This document shows, piece by piece, positions 30,136 through 40,440 of a stretch of 64,000 nucleotides of DNA; positions within the stretch are counted from its first letter, which is position 1; every line of letters starts with the position of its first letter. The position numbers were made by a program, and so were the translations under genes. The notes beneath the pieces are model-generated. The model was not told the origin of the DNA, did no database searches, and saw only the letters and a program-made list of their open reading frames with translations. This DNA comes from Gari tellinella. Its lineage: Eukaryota; Mollusca; Bivalvia; Cardiida; Psammobiidae. The stretch covers positions 9,734,001 to 9,798,000 of the forward strand of contig OV277867.1 of assembly GCA_922989275.2 (NCBI GenBank), written 5' to 3'.

Positions 30136-31197
30136 ATTCTACTGCGTTACACCGGCAACTATTTTACCTATAGATAGTTTTGCTCATATTTCACTATGGT
30201 ATAGAATACTAACAACCTTTAATGGAGAAACACAAATTTAGGCAGATCTATATATATTACCTTTTAATAAAGAAAAGCACTATGCGATTTAGAAAGGTGA
30301 ACATCAGATTTTGTCAATTCAAGAAATTCTAGACAGCTTAACTTGAAAAAATTAAAAATTTTAAAGCTAATTATTTTAAGTTCTAATGAAAAAATCAGTT
30401 CCAATAGTAACACCTGGCTTATCTCATAGTTTTATAGACATATCTTAAGAAATAAAGTATAAACAGGGTGAAAAATGATCTCAAAATGACCTATTTAAGC
30501 ACAAAAATAGTCAGGCCAAAATGAATCATCGGAAGTCTCATAAGGTCAAGGGTCAAAGTTCAAGGTCAAGAATCAAAACCAAATAGATGGAAAGAAAGTT
30601 TTGTCATGTATTAACTTCATGTCAAATATGATACATCCATTCAGCTCAGATTTAAAGTTATTGTAAAAGTAATACTCTATGAGAGTCATTTTAAGGGACA
30701 AAATGGCAACAAAGCTATTACTTTAAAGTTTATCATACATTGTTTTCGAACAGCTCTAGAAAAAGTGATTTGTAGAACACACATACAAATTAGTGATATC
30801 TCTTTACTTGAAAACTTCTGAAAAACAATTTCTATCAATTGATTGAACCTTATTTCACTGTTTAACCTAATGGGGCCCTACCGCATTACAGAGTTATCCC
30901 AATTTTTGTTTCTTTTAACCCGCATCTTTCCTGGATTCAAAAACATGTACATATATAGGAAATCCGGAATTTAATAGTATTAAATCTTCTTAAATTGATA
31001 TGATACTGCAATATTTGTTTATGCATATGTGTTTTTTGTTTATGTAAATATTTTATTCATCGTGTTTTCATGTGAAATCCTGAACCAACGGTCACGAATA
31101 GAGAAATTGAAATATTAATTTGAAAAAAAATTAATTGTTTGATAAACAGTTTCCCAGCGTCTGATCATACGTCAATCTACCCGGTTTCTGATTTATC
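30136..31197. other. 1-kb gap without a supported gene
   Basis: Contains AAGGTCAAGGGTCAAAGTTC and GGTCAAGAATC near 30542, a common intergenic flavour in marine invertebrates, and otherwise AT-rich text. No ORF, hairpin or RNA gene that I can support. Confidence 0.4.
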
Positions 31198-31434
31198 TTA
31201 CCCTTTCACTCTTAATGCCGCTTATAACGCGTTTGCAAACAGTTTTGATCCTGATCAGACGCCGCGTTACGCGGCGTCTGATCAGGATCCAAACTGTTTG
31301 ACGCTCGTTTTGATAATTCTTAAATCATACTGCCTTATCTTTTAAACTTTAAAGCGACATTGTAGACAACAAAACTGAAGTAGACGATAGTGAAACGGTG
31401 AAGGGCTAGAAATCTCACGAAAGTGAAAGGGTTA
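31198..31434. mobile_element. Family C element
   Basis: 237 bp; ends TTACCCTTTCACTCTTAATG and CACGAAAGTGAAAGGGTTA. Core GCAAACAGTTTTGATCCTG, GACGCCGCGTTACGCGGCGTC, GGATCCAAACTGTTTG. A family A terminal scrap (TTTATTGGGAAAAGGTAACG ... CCCCGCTGTA) follows at 31478-31513. Confidence 0.88.
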
Positions 31435-31513
31435 CAGTTGTTTGCAGTGAACATGATGTCTTTAGAACAAAAAAGTACATTTATTGGGAAAAGGTAACGT
31501 CTTCCCCGCTGTA

Positions 31514-32118
31514 TTATAATGAATGCTATTTCAGACATCATTATCAATCTTTAATTGCATGCAAGTGAAATATGCTATTTTGGGTGTTTCAATGCTGGAA
31601 ATAAACAGTAAAGTGACTTTGATCGATCAACTTGTTTTGTTGTTGAAATTCTACTTCTGTAATGATACCTTGGAATCTGAAAACATTTTAACCCATTCAC
31701 TGGCGTGGCAGCAAATTAGGGGACAGGGGAATTACAGCGGACAAAAACCCCGATCCGATTATCACCTCCAAAAAACGGCCGTCTGTCTTGGACCCCCAAC
31801 CTCGATGTGTCGCGCACTGTTCTTCCATATATAGGCCGATTTTGTCAAAAATTTCAGGAAAGGTGTAAAATTGAATGCCCTAAACAAACATACCCCGTTT
31901 GTATGCCACAATGCAGGTTAAAGGTCATAAAGTCAGTTCAAAGACGACATTTTCAAATTTTTGCTCCTAAACTCGGGCTCCGTGAAATAGGAGCCTAGGG
32001 CAAGATATATGTTTTGTAGCCCAACCCCATTTCCATGTTGAAATTTTGGAAATAAAATATGTTTAAACTAACTCGTGTTTTTCTTGTACGTTGATGTCTA
32101 TTCTTGAGGGAAACGCCA
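31514..32118. other. Gap without a supported gene
   Basis: Overlapping ORFs (31523-31834, 31807-31998) show no family resemblance. The segment GATTTTGTCAAAAATTTCAG with a G/C-richer patch around 31690-31810 may be a dispersed repeat I do not recognise. Confidence 0.35.
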
Positions 32119-33678
32119 AACAAGAGGCACAGAGGGCCACATTTCGCTCACCTGAGACATTGTACCATAGCAGCTGACTGGGCAAGACAACATTTTGATA
32201 TAGCTATGATTTAGGTGTCATTATTTGATCTTGGTAGAGGACTACAATGCGAAGCTACATCTCAGATATTAATGATCTAGGCCTTACGATTTAAGAGAAG
32301 ATTTTTAAAGGTTTTCCCACACACAAAAAATGACAAGCCCAGGGCGGGACCAATTTTAGTCCGGGGGTCATAATTTTAACACACTTGGTAGAGAACCACA
32401 AAGCACAGCTATATGTTAAATATTAAAGATCTGTGCCTTACAGTTTTAGAAAAGAAGATTTTTAATGGTTTTCCTATATAAGTCTATGTAAAACTGATAA
32501 GCCCCGGGGCGGGGCCAAATTTGATCCAGGGGTAATAATTTGTACAATCTTTGCAGAGGACCATAGGGCAAAGCTACATGTCAAATATAAATGATCTGGG
32601 CCTTACAGTTTCAGAGAAGAAGATTTTTAAAGGTTTTCCTATGAAAAACTGATAAGCCCAAGGGCGTGGCCATTTTTGGCCCGGGTCATAATTTGAACAA
32701 TCTTGGTAGAGGACCACAATGCAAAGCTACCTGTCAAATATTAAAGAGCTGGGCCTAATAGTTTCAGAGAAGAAGATTTGTAAAGGTTTTCCTATATAAG
32801 TCTATGTAAAATTGATAAGGCCAATTTTGACCCGGGGGTCATAATTTGAACAACTTTGGTAGAGGACTATAAGGCAAAGCTACACATCAAATATAAATGA
32901 TCTGGGCCTTACAGTTTCAGAGAAGAAGAGTTTTAAAGGTTTTCCTATGAAAACTGATAAGCCCGAGGGCGAGGCCTATTTTAGCCCGGGGGTCATAATT
33001 TGAACAATTTTGGTAGAGGACCACAAGGCAAAGCTACATGTCAAATATTAAAGATCTGGGCCTTACAGTTTCAGAGAAGAAGATTTTTAAAGGTTTTCCT
33101 TTATAAGTCTATGTAAAACTGATAGGGGGGGGGGGGGGGGGGGGGGGGGCAATTTTGACCTGGTGGTCATAATTTGAACAATCTTGGTAGAGGACCATAA
33201 GGCAAAGCTACATGTCAAATATTAATGACCTAGGCCATACATTTACTGAGAATAAGATTTTTTAAGGTTTTCCTAAGAAAAACTGCCCCAGGGCGGGGTC
33301 ATATTTGGCCCGAGGGTCAAAATTTGAACAATCTTGCTAGAAGATCATTAGGTTATGATACATACCAAATATCAAAGGTCTGGGCCTTTGAGTTTCTGAG
33401 AAGAATATTTTTTTAAGATTTTCTTATGCATTAAAAGTTGTCTATACGGTCATGTTAGAAATTCTGGTCCCACAGCAAGGGTAATAACTCTAGCCAAGAT
33501 CTTTGAAGAAGATTTCGTTCCCCCTTGTCACTTATGCTTCTGACAAAGTTTGGCTGAAATCCGGTCAGTGGTTTCAGAGGAGATGTTGTTTGAAAATGTA
33601 GACGGACGGCGTACGATGGACGCCGGACGGAATGGTTCACAATAGCTCATCCTGAGCCTTCGTCTCAGGTGAGCTAAA
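32119..33678 (-). mobile_element. Family L element, AGCTCACCTGAG ends, copy 2 (inverted)
   Basis: Starts AAACAAGAGGCACAGAGGGC then TTCGCTCACCTGAG and ends CGTCTCAGGTGAGCTAAAA, the reverse complement of copy 1. Monomers marked by AGAAGAAGATTTTTAAAGG recur at ~32292, 32452, 32610, 32768, 32922, 33078 and 33250, about 155-160 bp apart, alternating with GCCCCGGGGCGGGGCC and GGGGGTCATAATTTGAACAA. It has more monomers than copy 1. Confidence 0.8.
33125..33149 (+). repeat. 25-nt poly-G tract
   Basis: An uninterrupted run of 25 G at the position where neighbouring monomers carry the CCCCGGGGCGGGGCC block; candidate G-quadruplex and a likely sequencing or assembly weak point. Confidence 0.95.
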
Positions 33679-34114
33679 AATAAAATGCGAGTTTAAGCGT
33701 TTCTATTGTGAAATTTGACGGGATTTTACAAGGTCGCTACATGCGTGAAATTTACCCCATTTTTAGCCCTTTTCACCCCAGCAACGAGCCAAACAGCTAT
33801 ATTAAAGACGTAAAATAGGTTATTTATGTGAAATACCACAGACAGAGTGGTATAACAAAGAAATATTGGGAGAAAAGAGTGTTTTTCATAATTTATAAAG
33901 CTAAAATCGGGGCTTATTCACACTTTTTTAGCATTTTATTTGCTTTTTGGCCCTGTATTTGCACTAAAAAGCAGTTTTACTGGAAATGTGAGGAAAAGGT
34001 GGATAGAAGGGATTAATAGGAATATAACAACACCATAAAAGTCATGTTTTCATTTCTTATTTCACACACACTCGTGGATATTTCAGATATATTGGAGAAT
34101 TTTCTGTGCACATG
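33679..34114. other. Gap without a supported gene
   Basis: AT-rich; a 62-aa ORF at 33828-34016 is not supported by anything else. Confidence 0.4.
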
Positions 34115-34410
34115 GCTGTTAAATTTCATTAAAAACAATCTCAAGGAAGCTGTTGTCAACATTTTGTTATATAGCCATCGCTGGGATTCGAACCCAGACC
34201 TCCCTCCATTATAGAGGACGTTCTTACCAATTAAACTACACTGGCGTTAGGGGAGACATTAGCAACCTTCAGAAATTCTTATTTTGAAAAATTTAATGGC
34301 ACAAAGTTTACCCCATACTTCTTCCCATCAGCTTTTTGTAAGGACTTTGGACCTTCTGGCATTGAATTCGTTTTATTATTGCAATAAAACAAATTTAAGG
34401 CCAGGTAGCT
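34115..34410 (-). mobile_element. tRNA-derived dispersed repeat, copy 1
   Basis: Shares with 35851-36110 the flanks CTGTTAAA.TTCATT.AAAACAATCTCAAGG on one side and TTTTATTATTGCAATAAAAC, AATTTAAGGCCAG on the other, with a tRNA-like block between. Minus-strand SINE or tRNA-headed element. Confidence 0.7.
34174..34245 (-). tRNA. tRNA-like sequence (probable pseudogene)
   Basis: Minus strand: GCCAGTG, TAGTTTAATTGGTAAG (A box), CCTCTATAATGGAGG arm, GTCTGGGTTCGAATCCCAG (B box and T arm), CGATGGC. The acceptor stem has one mismatch and one wobble and the anticodon loop lacks the usual T33, so a functional tRNA is unlikely. Confidence 0.45.
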
Positions 34411-34433
34411 TTAGAAGAAGTGCAGTCAGGCTC

Positions 34434-35440
34434 TCAGGAAGTGTTGAAATTGTCAAGTATTTCCAAAATGTCACATTATACTGATTTTTCACACTTTTTT
34501 CACAGTTTTTCACTATTTTTCACTTTTTTTTTTGCTTTTTTTTAAGATATGTCCTAAAGTACACTTCCTGGTTATGGATCTTGAGGTCTAAACACTGTGT
34601 TGAAATTGTCAACTATTTCCAAATTGTCACATCATACTGAATTGTCAGCTGCTTTCAACTTCCATCTGCTAGGATATAGGAAATATTGCACATAATATAA
34701 TATAACTGTATAAATGTAACTATTTTCTCCAGTGGAAGAACAAAGTAAATGTGTAAATAGGCGTATCGATGGAGTAAAGCACAACCTTTATTCAAATACT
34801 AGTACTTCAGTAATAAATAATTAAATATACCTTTTGGCCAGCTGCTTTACCTTTGTGCTGTATTATTCTACTAATTTAGCCATAACCTGTATCAAATACT
34901 GCTACTAATACACTTCTGAGTGACCGGTTAACACAGAAGTGGTTGTTTAATGTAACATTTTCAAATATTTCATGGCTTGCCAATGTCTTTTCTTGTATAT
35001 GTCCTATATACAGTTTCTGACTGTGGAAATAAATTAAATACTTCAATGAAAAGACATTTGGGCCATCTGCTTTACTTTTGTCCTGTAATAAACTATAGCC
35101 TGTATCAAAGACTGCTATTTGTACATTTTTCAGTAGTCACTTAACACAATATTGACTGTTTATTGCAGAAATTTCAAACATTTTCAATGCATTTAAGAGT
35201 TCTCCTTGCAGAATCTGTCCCATATACACATTTTGGGTTTGGAATTAAATGAAACACTTCAGTGAAAAGACATTTTGGCCATCTGCTTTACTTTTGTCCT
35301 GTATTTAGCTATAACCTGTATCAAACACTGCTTTATTTGCAGATTTTCAAACATTTTTATAGGATTTAATCAGAATTTCTTGCAGAATATGTCCTATATA
35401 CACTTTCTGGGTATTAAATTTGAGTTCTAATCACTGATCA
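34434..35440 (+). repeat. Diverged tandem repeats of ~156 and ~220 bp
   Basis: GTGTTGAAATTGTCAA.TATT recurs at 34441 and 34597. Then GGCCAKCTGCTTTAC recurs at about 34836, 35060 and 35278, each unit holding CCTGTATCAAA..CTGCT, CATTTTCAAA and TATGTCC.ATATACA.TTT. GAAAAGACATTTKGGCC joins the units. No coding signal. Confidence 0.7.
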
Positions 35441-35850
35441 GATCCAAATTTATAGAAGTTTTTCTGTTTTGACAGCTTTCATCCTGCTCTCTAAGCTGTC
35501 ACATGCATTATATACACAATCAGTGGGTCTTCAGTTGCATGCATTAAACAACAAGATAGTTGAATGAGGTGTATGGTGTCACATTGGTGTGTGTCTGTTC
35601 TTCTGTCGCACCAGACATAGATTGCTTAAATGATATCCTACCAATTAGTCGCGACCATCCATAAATGCCCATTTAGCACAACTGACATGTAATGTAGACT
35701 GTATGGGTCGTTGGGATCTAATGAAAACCTTTAAAAAAAGGTGCAGCGGCCGGGGGGGGGGGGTCTTCTGATGCACCAGTACATGTTCATGGCAAAGAGA
35801 CATTGCTGTGGCCGTCTTCTGTATTTATTTGACAATAATGTTGCAAAAGG
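35441..35850. other. Gap with a short G tract
   Basis: A run of about 13 G interrupted by nothing but its borders lies at ~35751-35763. No gene recognised. Confidence 0.4.
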
Positions 35851-36110
35851 CTGTTAAACTTCATTTAAAACAATCTCAAGGAAGCTTTTGTCAATATATA
35901 GCCGGTGCTGGGATTCGAACCCAGACCTCCCTCCGTGACAAAGTCTAGAGGGGCTTCTTCCAATAAACTACACCGGCGTTTAGGGCGACATTGACAACCT
36001 TGAGAAAGACTATTTTGAGACCTTCAATAATATTTTAACAAGGATTTGGGGTCTTCTGGCATTAAATTTCATTTATTATTGCAATAAAACGAATTTAAGG
36101 CCAGATAGCA
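35851..36110 (-). mobile_element. tRNA-derived dispersed repeat, copy 2
   Basis: Homologous to 34115-34410 in both flanks and the tRNA block, roughly 1.7 kb away and in the same orientation. Confidence 0.7.
35901..35977 (-). tRNA. tRNA-like sequence with perfect acceptor stem
   Basis: Minus strand: acceptor GCCGGTG pairs perfectly with CACCGGC; T arm CTGGG-TTCGAAT-CCCAG is perfect; A-box-like TAGTTTATTGGAAGAAG. The anticodon region (CCCCTCTAGACTTTGTCACG) has an enlarged loop, so it is more likely a tRNA-derived repeat head than a working tRNA. Confidence 0.45.
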
Positions 36111-37989
36111 TGAATATACCCTCACAAAGCTTTCGAAACAACCAGAAACCTATATTTTTGGGGATGGGGGTTCACATTTAGTCTGTCGTTGGACAGTTAC
36201 AGACCGATGAAAGAATTACAGAGATCCTGAAGCCTGAACAGTTCGGTATGCAATAGAAAAGGTTGTTTACATTTGAAGGTCACTTGGATCTGTGTCAAAA
36301 TGAGCCCTAAAACACACATTTTATCAACACACGCAGGTGATCGTCATGCCATGTGTACAACATGATACATCGGACAGAAATATGTCAAATATCCAGCTGA
36401 TTTTGTGGTTTTTCTAGTTTTCAGAGCCCAAACAGCATTTGGCTGCTTGATTCGTGTGGGAGGGGAAGGGGTCAAACAGCAATGTGTTTAGCTTGATATT
36501 TTCTGTAGAAACCTGCGATATACGGAGAGAGCATGAATAAACGTGTACTTATCAAACAAGTGAGCATTTCTAGTATTTGTGTGTATGATCTGATTGAGTG
36601 TGACAATAGTGTGTATGGCAGATTAAATGAAAATGTGTGTACATGCACTATTTCGTTATTTAAAGAGCAAAAACTTTTGCCGCAGCGCAGGACGGGGGTT
36701 CCCTCCCGCTATGTCCAAATTTCAACATGCCTTCAGGAAATCCCTGACTGGTATAAAATCTTATTCTTATCAGTGCTGTTGCATCGTATCGTGGTGCAAA
36801 TTAGAGCATAGGCTGTCCATTTCTTTGAATTTGGCTCTTCTTGAAATAATTGTGAACCAGCTAGCCTTTCATAAAAATTCTGTTTCCACTTTCAATATTT
36901 AAGATGCTGCGTGTTGGAAACAAACACATTATTTGACTATATATTTCCCTTGGTGAAAAAAGTCGTCGTTCTCTTGTTGGCTATCTTTTGAAAGAAGTAC
37001 CGTAATAACTCAAAAGAAACGATCCTTGTCGAATTAATCAAAACATTGGAAAATCCAATTCTGTGTTATCGTGACAAGCAGTAGTTTAATCTTTCATTGT
37101 TTGTAACAGGGATTGCTAAAGAAGATTGAAAGTTAAGTTAAGCACAATGCTACCAAAGCTTTTCTTTTTAACTGTCTTAAAACTAAAAAAATCTTTAGGA
37201 GGAAAAGAGTTCCCAAAATCACCATGAGTTGCTTATACCGCAATTAACCAAATGTCAATGGGGTTACAAAAAGAGATAGAAAATGAGAATATCAGCTCGA
37301 ATAACATTCATAGTGAGCTGATCAGCAGCTTCCTCACAGTAAAAATGCTGCAAACAAAACATGCAAAAAGAAATTTCAGCAAACATAACCAAAAAGGTAG
37401 ATCTTAACCAAAGGACATAATTATAATCTGAAACAGTTTAAAGTAAATTTAAAGATCAACATCAACTTTATACTTCCGAACAATTAAAACTGCTTATGAT
37501 TGGGACGCACATTGTCTGGGAAACTTTTTTCCCGGAAAGACAGTGTTACTAAAGTGTTACATAAATTAAGAGATCAAAGATAAGAGATAGATAAAACAAA
37601 AGTATACAGAATATACAGAACTAGGGTACAAAGTTAAGTTAAAAAAAGATAAAAGCAAGCTCTCAGTGCTAAGTATGTGACTGCTCCCAGCATTTCTAGC
37701 TCAAAGTCCAACCCTAAAGGCAACTAGACTGGGGATTGACTTAGTTTGAACTGAGAGGTTATTCTAATATCTGATTGTTACTAAAAAAAGTAATCTTGAT
37801 GCAGCAACAGCTAAAAATTTGATGTTTTCGTGCTTGAAACAGGTTGTCTTGAAACAGGTTGTCGCGGGATACTGCATTGACGTGGTAAACAAAACTTATT
37901 GTGTTTTTTATATGTCTGGCACTTAATAATGTTCAGCAAAATGCTGAAATTTGATTACATTTCCGTGAAATCTTTGGAAAATTATTTAC
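36111..37989. other. 1.9-kb gap without a supported gene
   Basis: Overlapping ORFs at 36533-36811 and 36627-36902 show no known motif. A small hairpin GGGAAACTTTTTTCCC lies near 37519. No hairpin-core or MITE copies at all, unlike most of the window. Confidence 0.4.
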
Positions 37990-38120
37990 CGGATAATTGT
38001 TTGTCGTCTATCTCCGAAATTCTCCCGCAGCCTCACTCACAACGTAGCTTGAATACGCGCCAAGATTCTATTGCGCACTACGACTGCGCATACATGCCGG
38101 AAATGGTATAGATATGGAAA
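37990..38120 (+). promoter_or_regulatory. Candidate TATA-less promoter or 5' UTR
   Basis: Locally CpG-bearing sequence with TTGCGCACTACGACTGCGCA (two TGCGCA, NRF1-like) followed by GCCGGAAATGG (ETS-like) and GAAAATGGAGGCC, a common start-region pattern in animal housekeeping genes. Inference only. Confidence 0.3.
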
Positions 38121-38158
38121 ATGGAGGCCGACATTAGCAAATCTTTCAGAATATTAAC
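38121..38158 (+). CDS. Candidate first coding exon, option 1
   Basis: ATG at 38121 sits in GAAAATGG, a good initiation context. It reads MEADISKSFRIL and reaches a strong donor AAC|GTAAGA after 38158 (two bases of the next codon included). No matching acceptor exon was found downstream, so this is a proposal. Confidence 0.25.
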
Positions 38159-38784
38159 GTAAGAACGTTGAAAAATTGTAGCGATCTTATGTCAGTTCAG
38201 AAGTCGAGAAAATAACTCTTAAACTGTTCCTTGTAACTTTCCTGAACCGAATATGTACAAATCCTCACTCAGATCGTCATATTTGGCACTGAAAAGCCTC
38301 GGCGAAATTTCGAAGCGAGTAAACTGTGACTTTGGAGGTCGATAAATGAACTCTTAAACTTTTGCTTACAACTCTCCCAAAGCAAATATGTTCATTAACT
38401 GGTGATTTGAGTTGTCTTTCAAATGTATAATAGAATCAATATTTACCTGTTGAACTTCTTGTTCTGATTTACTTTCGGCAATTTCTCACGTCTTAACTGA
38501 TCAAATATGGCCGACTCCGCGTCTATTTTAGCGTGGGTATGTCATGTGGTACACTTTAGACCAATCAAAATGAGAGAAGTCTGAACTATTTTGGGTTGAG
38601 GCCAAATCACAGCCTGCGCATTAGCCGAATCACCCGATGATATAAAATTAAGAAGGGGAAGTAGTTTTTCCAAAAAACGGGGTCCGCATACTGGTCGTAA
38701 TTTTGAAATGTGTTATAGCTAAAGTGCTGGATGTAAACATCCAGCCCTAAAAGCGTTATTATCCGGAAAACAAAGCAAGGCCAT
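38159..38784. other. Diverged local duplication and second start-like site
   Basis: ACTCTTAAACTGTTCCTTGT (38211) is echoed by ACTCTTAAACTTTTGCTTAC (38350), a ~140-bp diverged duplication. CTGCGCATTAGCCG occurs at 38615 and ACCAATCAAAATGAGAG (CCAAT) at 38560. Confidence 0.4.
38507..38536 (+). CDS. Candidate first coding exon, option 2
   Basis: ATGGCCGACTCCGCGTC encodes MADSAS, continuing ILAW to a donor TGG|GTATGT at 38537. ATGGCCGA is a typical animal start. Only ten codons, with no downstream partner identified. Confidence 0.22.
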
Positions 38785-39430
38785 CAATGTCACCTTTGAC
38801 CTACTTACCTAAGTACTATCACAATAATCTCATCCTCATTAGCAACCAGTGCCCAATAAATGCAAATGGTATTGTTTAAGAACCAAAGCGAAATGAATAA
38901 CCTATTTTTAAAGATATATCACTTGACCTTTGACCTACTGACCTCAAATGAAATCCTACGTACCCCCTCCTCATAAGCCACCAGTACACCGATTATGAAC
39001 ATGATTGCTCAATCAGAACAAAATAACTGTCTGGAAACCAAATCGAAGCCAAAAATCTATTTTTATTAACAAATCAGGTGGCCTTTGACCAAATGATCTC
39101 AAATGCAATCCCAGTAATTCCCTCCCTATATTAAATAAATACACTAAACACGGGCATGATCATCCAATACGAACAAAAGGTTTGTTTTCTAGAAACTAAA
39201 GTTCGATTGACCGCAAATCACCATTCATTCATTCATTCATTCTGGAAACTAAAGCGAAACTAAAAGTCTATTGTTAGTAACAGATCGTGTGACATTTGAT
39301 ATCCAATACATCCTCTCTTCATAAGCAACCTGTACCAAAGACTTGGCATTATCGCCATAAGAGGGCAAAGTGTATTGTCCGGAAACCAAAGCGTAACAGA
39401 CGGACGAACAGACAAACAGACGGACGTTTT
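38785..39430 (+). repeat. ~145-bp diverged tandem repeat
   Basis: CCTTTGACC recurs at 38793, 38938 and 39083 (about 145 apart), with a fourth weaker unit at ~39291. Each contains TCATAAGC.ACCAGT-like text and GGAAACCAAA.CGAA. It ends in CAGACGGACGAACAGACAAA. A CATTCATTCATTCATTCATT microsatellite sits at ~39222. Confidence 0.7.
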
Positions 39431-39510
39431 AACGAATGGTACATTGTGGGACTTTTTCCTTTGATCTTTTCTTTATTTTTTGTGGGACTTTGGAATAAAA
39501 TGATCTGGGG

Positions 39511-39530
39511 GCTAACCCTACCCTAACCCT
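39511..39530 (+). repeat. Short telomere-like CCCTAA patch
   Basis: GCTAACCCTACCCTAACCCT: three imperfect CCCTAA units, far too short to be a telomere. Confidence 0.6.
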
Positions 39531-39544
39531 ATGTCCCACAACTG

Positions 39545-39606
39545 GCCAGGTTAATGTCACAAGAAATGGCCAGGTTAATGTCACAAGAGATGGCTAGGTT
39601 AATGAT
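39545..39606 (+). repeat. 26-bp tandem repeat
   Basis: GGCCAGGTTAATGTCACAAG recurs three times with spacing 26, the last as GGCTAGGTTAATG. Confidence 0.85.
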
Positions 39607-39719
39607 TTTACGTTGTGGGACCCTTCCCAAAATGCCACACTTTGTACCATGTGTGAGAACAGACAGACAAACAGACGGACAAGACAGTCGGACAGGACAA
39701 CAACAATATTGTTGTCTGC

Positions 39720-40005
39720 AAGACCGTTCAAAGTTAGATTTATGGATGGATGGATGAGTTTGGTTTTACGGCACTGCAACAAAATAGGCTATAGAGCGCC
39801 AATGATGGGGAATGATGAGATGAAATGATGATGATTTCAGGAAGATAATTTCGGCTATTATCATCCATTGCCAAGCAGCACATGGGACCACCGACCTGCC
39901 TTCCTTTTAGTTCTTGACCGAAGGGAAATCTCGGTCAAACAAAGATATAATTCCTTATGACATTTAAGCACAAGAACCACGACAAGGCAGAAAGGTCTCT
40001 GGGTA
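39720..40005 (+). repeat. Dispersed mollusc-type repeat
   Basis: GAGTTTGGTTTTACGGCACT and AGGCTATAGAGCGCCAATGA are followed by GACCACCGACCTGCC. The start resembles a repeat I associate with bivalves (GTTTTACGGC.C). A relative begins at ~52109 (GGTGTTTTACGGCCCATTGA). Confidence 0.45.
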
Positions 40006-40019
40006 ATATTTAAATTAGT

Positions 40020-40130
40020 TTGACTTAATAAATATCGATACGAGTGTCCAACAGGTTGGATCCTCATCAAAAGTCGCGCTACGTGGCGTCTGATCATGAT
40101 CCAAACTGTTTGCAAAGTTCACTTTATGAG
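40020..40130. mobile_element. Family C element, partial
   Basis: GACTTAATAAATATCGATAC, GAGTGTCCAACAGGTTGGAT, GTCGCGCTACGTGGCGTCTG and ATGATCCAAACTGTTTGC; ends not preserved. Confidence 0.65.
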
Positions 40131-40190
40131 ACTCCTGCGTTCATATGGTTCAAGCAGACGATAAAATTCGATAGGGAAGTCGTTAACACA

Positions 40191-40440
40191 TTAACCCTTT
40201 TACTGCCAAATATTTCGTGAGATGTTTACCCCTTCACCGTTTCATTGTCGTCTGCTTCAATTTTGTCGTTTGCAAGATCGTTTCAAAGTAAGATTCAATG
40301 GAGTATGACTTAAAACATATCGATACGAGTGTTAAACAGTTTGGATCCTGATCAGACGCCGCGTTACGCGGCGTCTGATTAGGATCCAAACTGTTTGCAA
40401 ACGCGCTTAAAATTGAGCGTCACTGATAGCGAAAGGGTAA
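40191..40440. mobile_element. Family C element
   Basis: 250 bp; ends TTAACCCTTTTACTGCC and ACTGATAGCGAAAGGGTAA. Holds a second internal CCCTTCACCGTTTCATTGTC block, TCGATACGAGTGTTAAACAG, and core GACGCCGCGTTACGCGGCGTC. Confidence 0.9.

Noticed and set aside
34174..34245. Functional tRNA gene
   Set aside because: Acceptor mismatch, abnormal anticodon loop and membership of a dispersed repeat; kept only as tRNA-like.
39511..39530. Interstitial telomere
   Set aside because: Only about three imperfect CCCTAA units.
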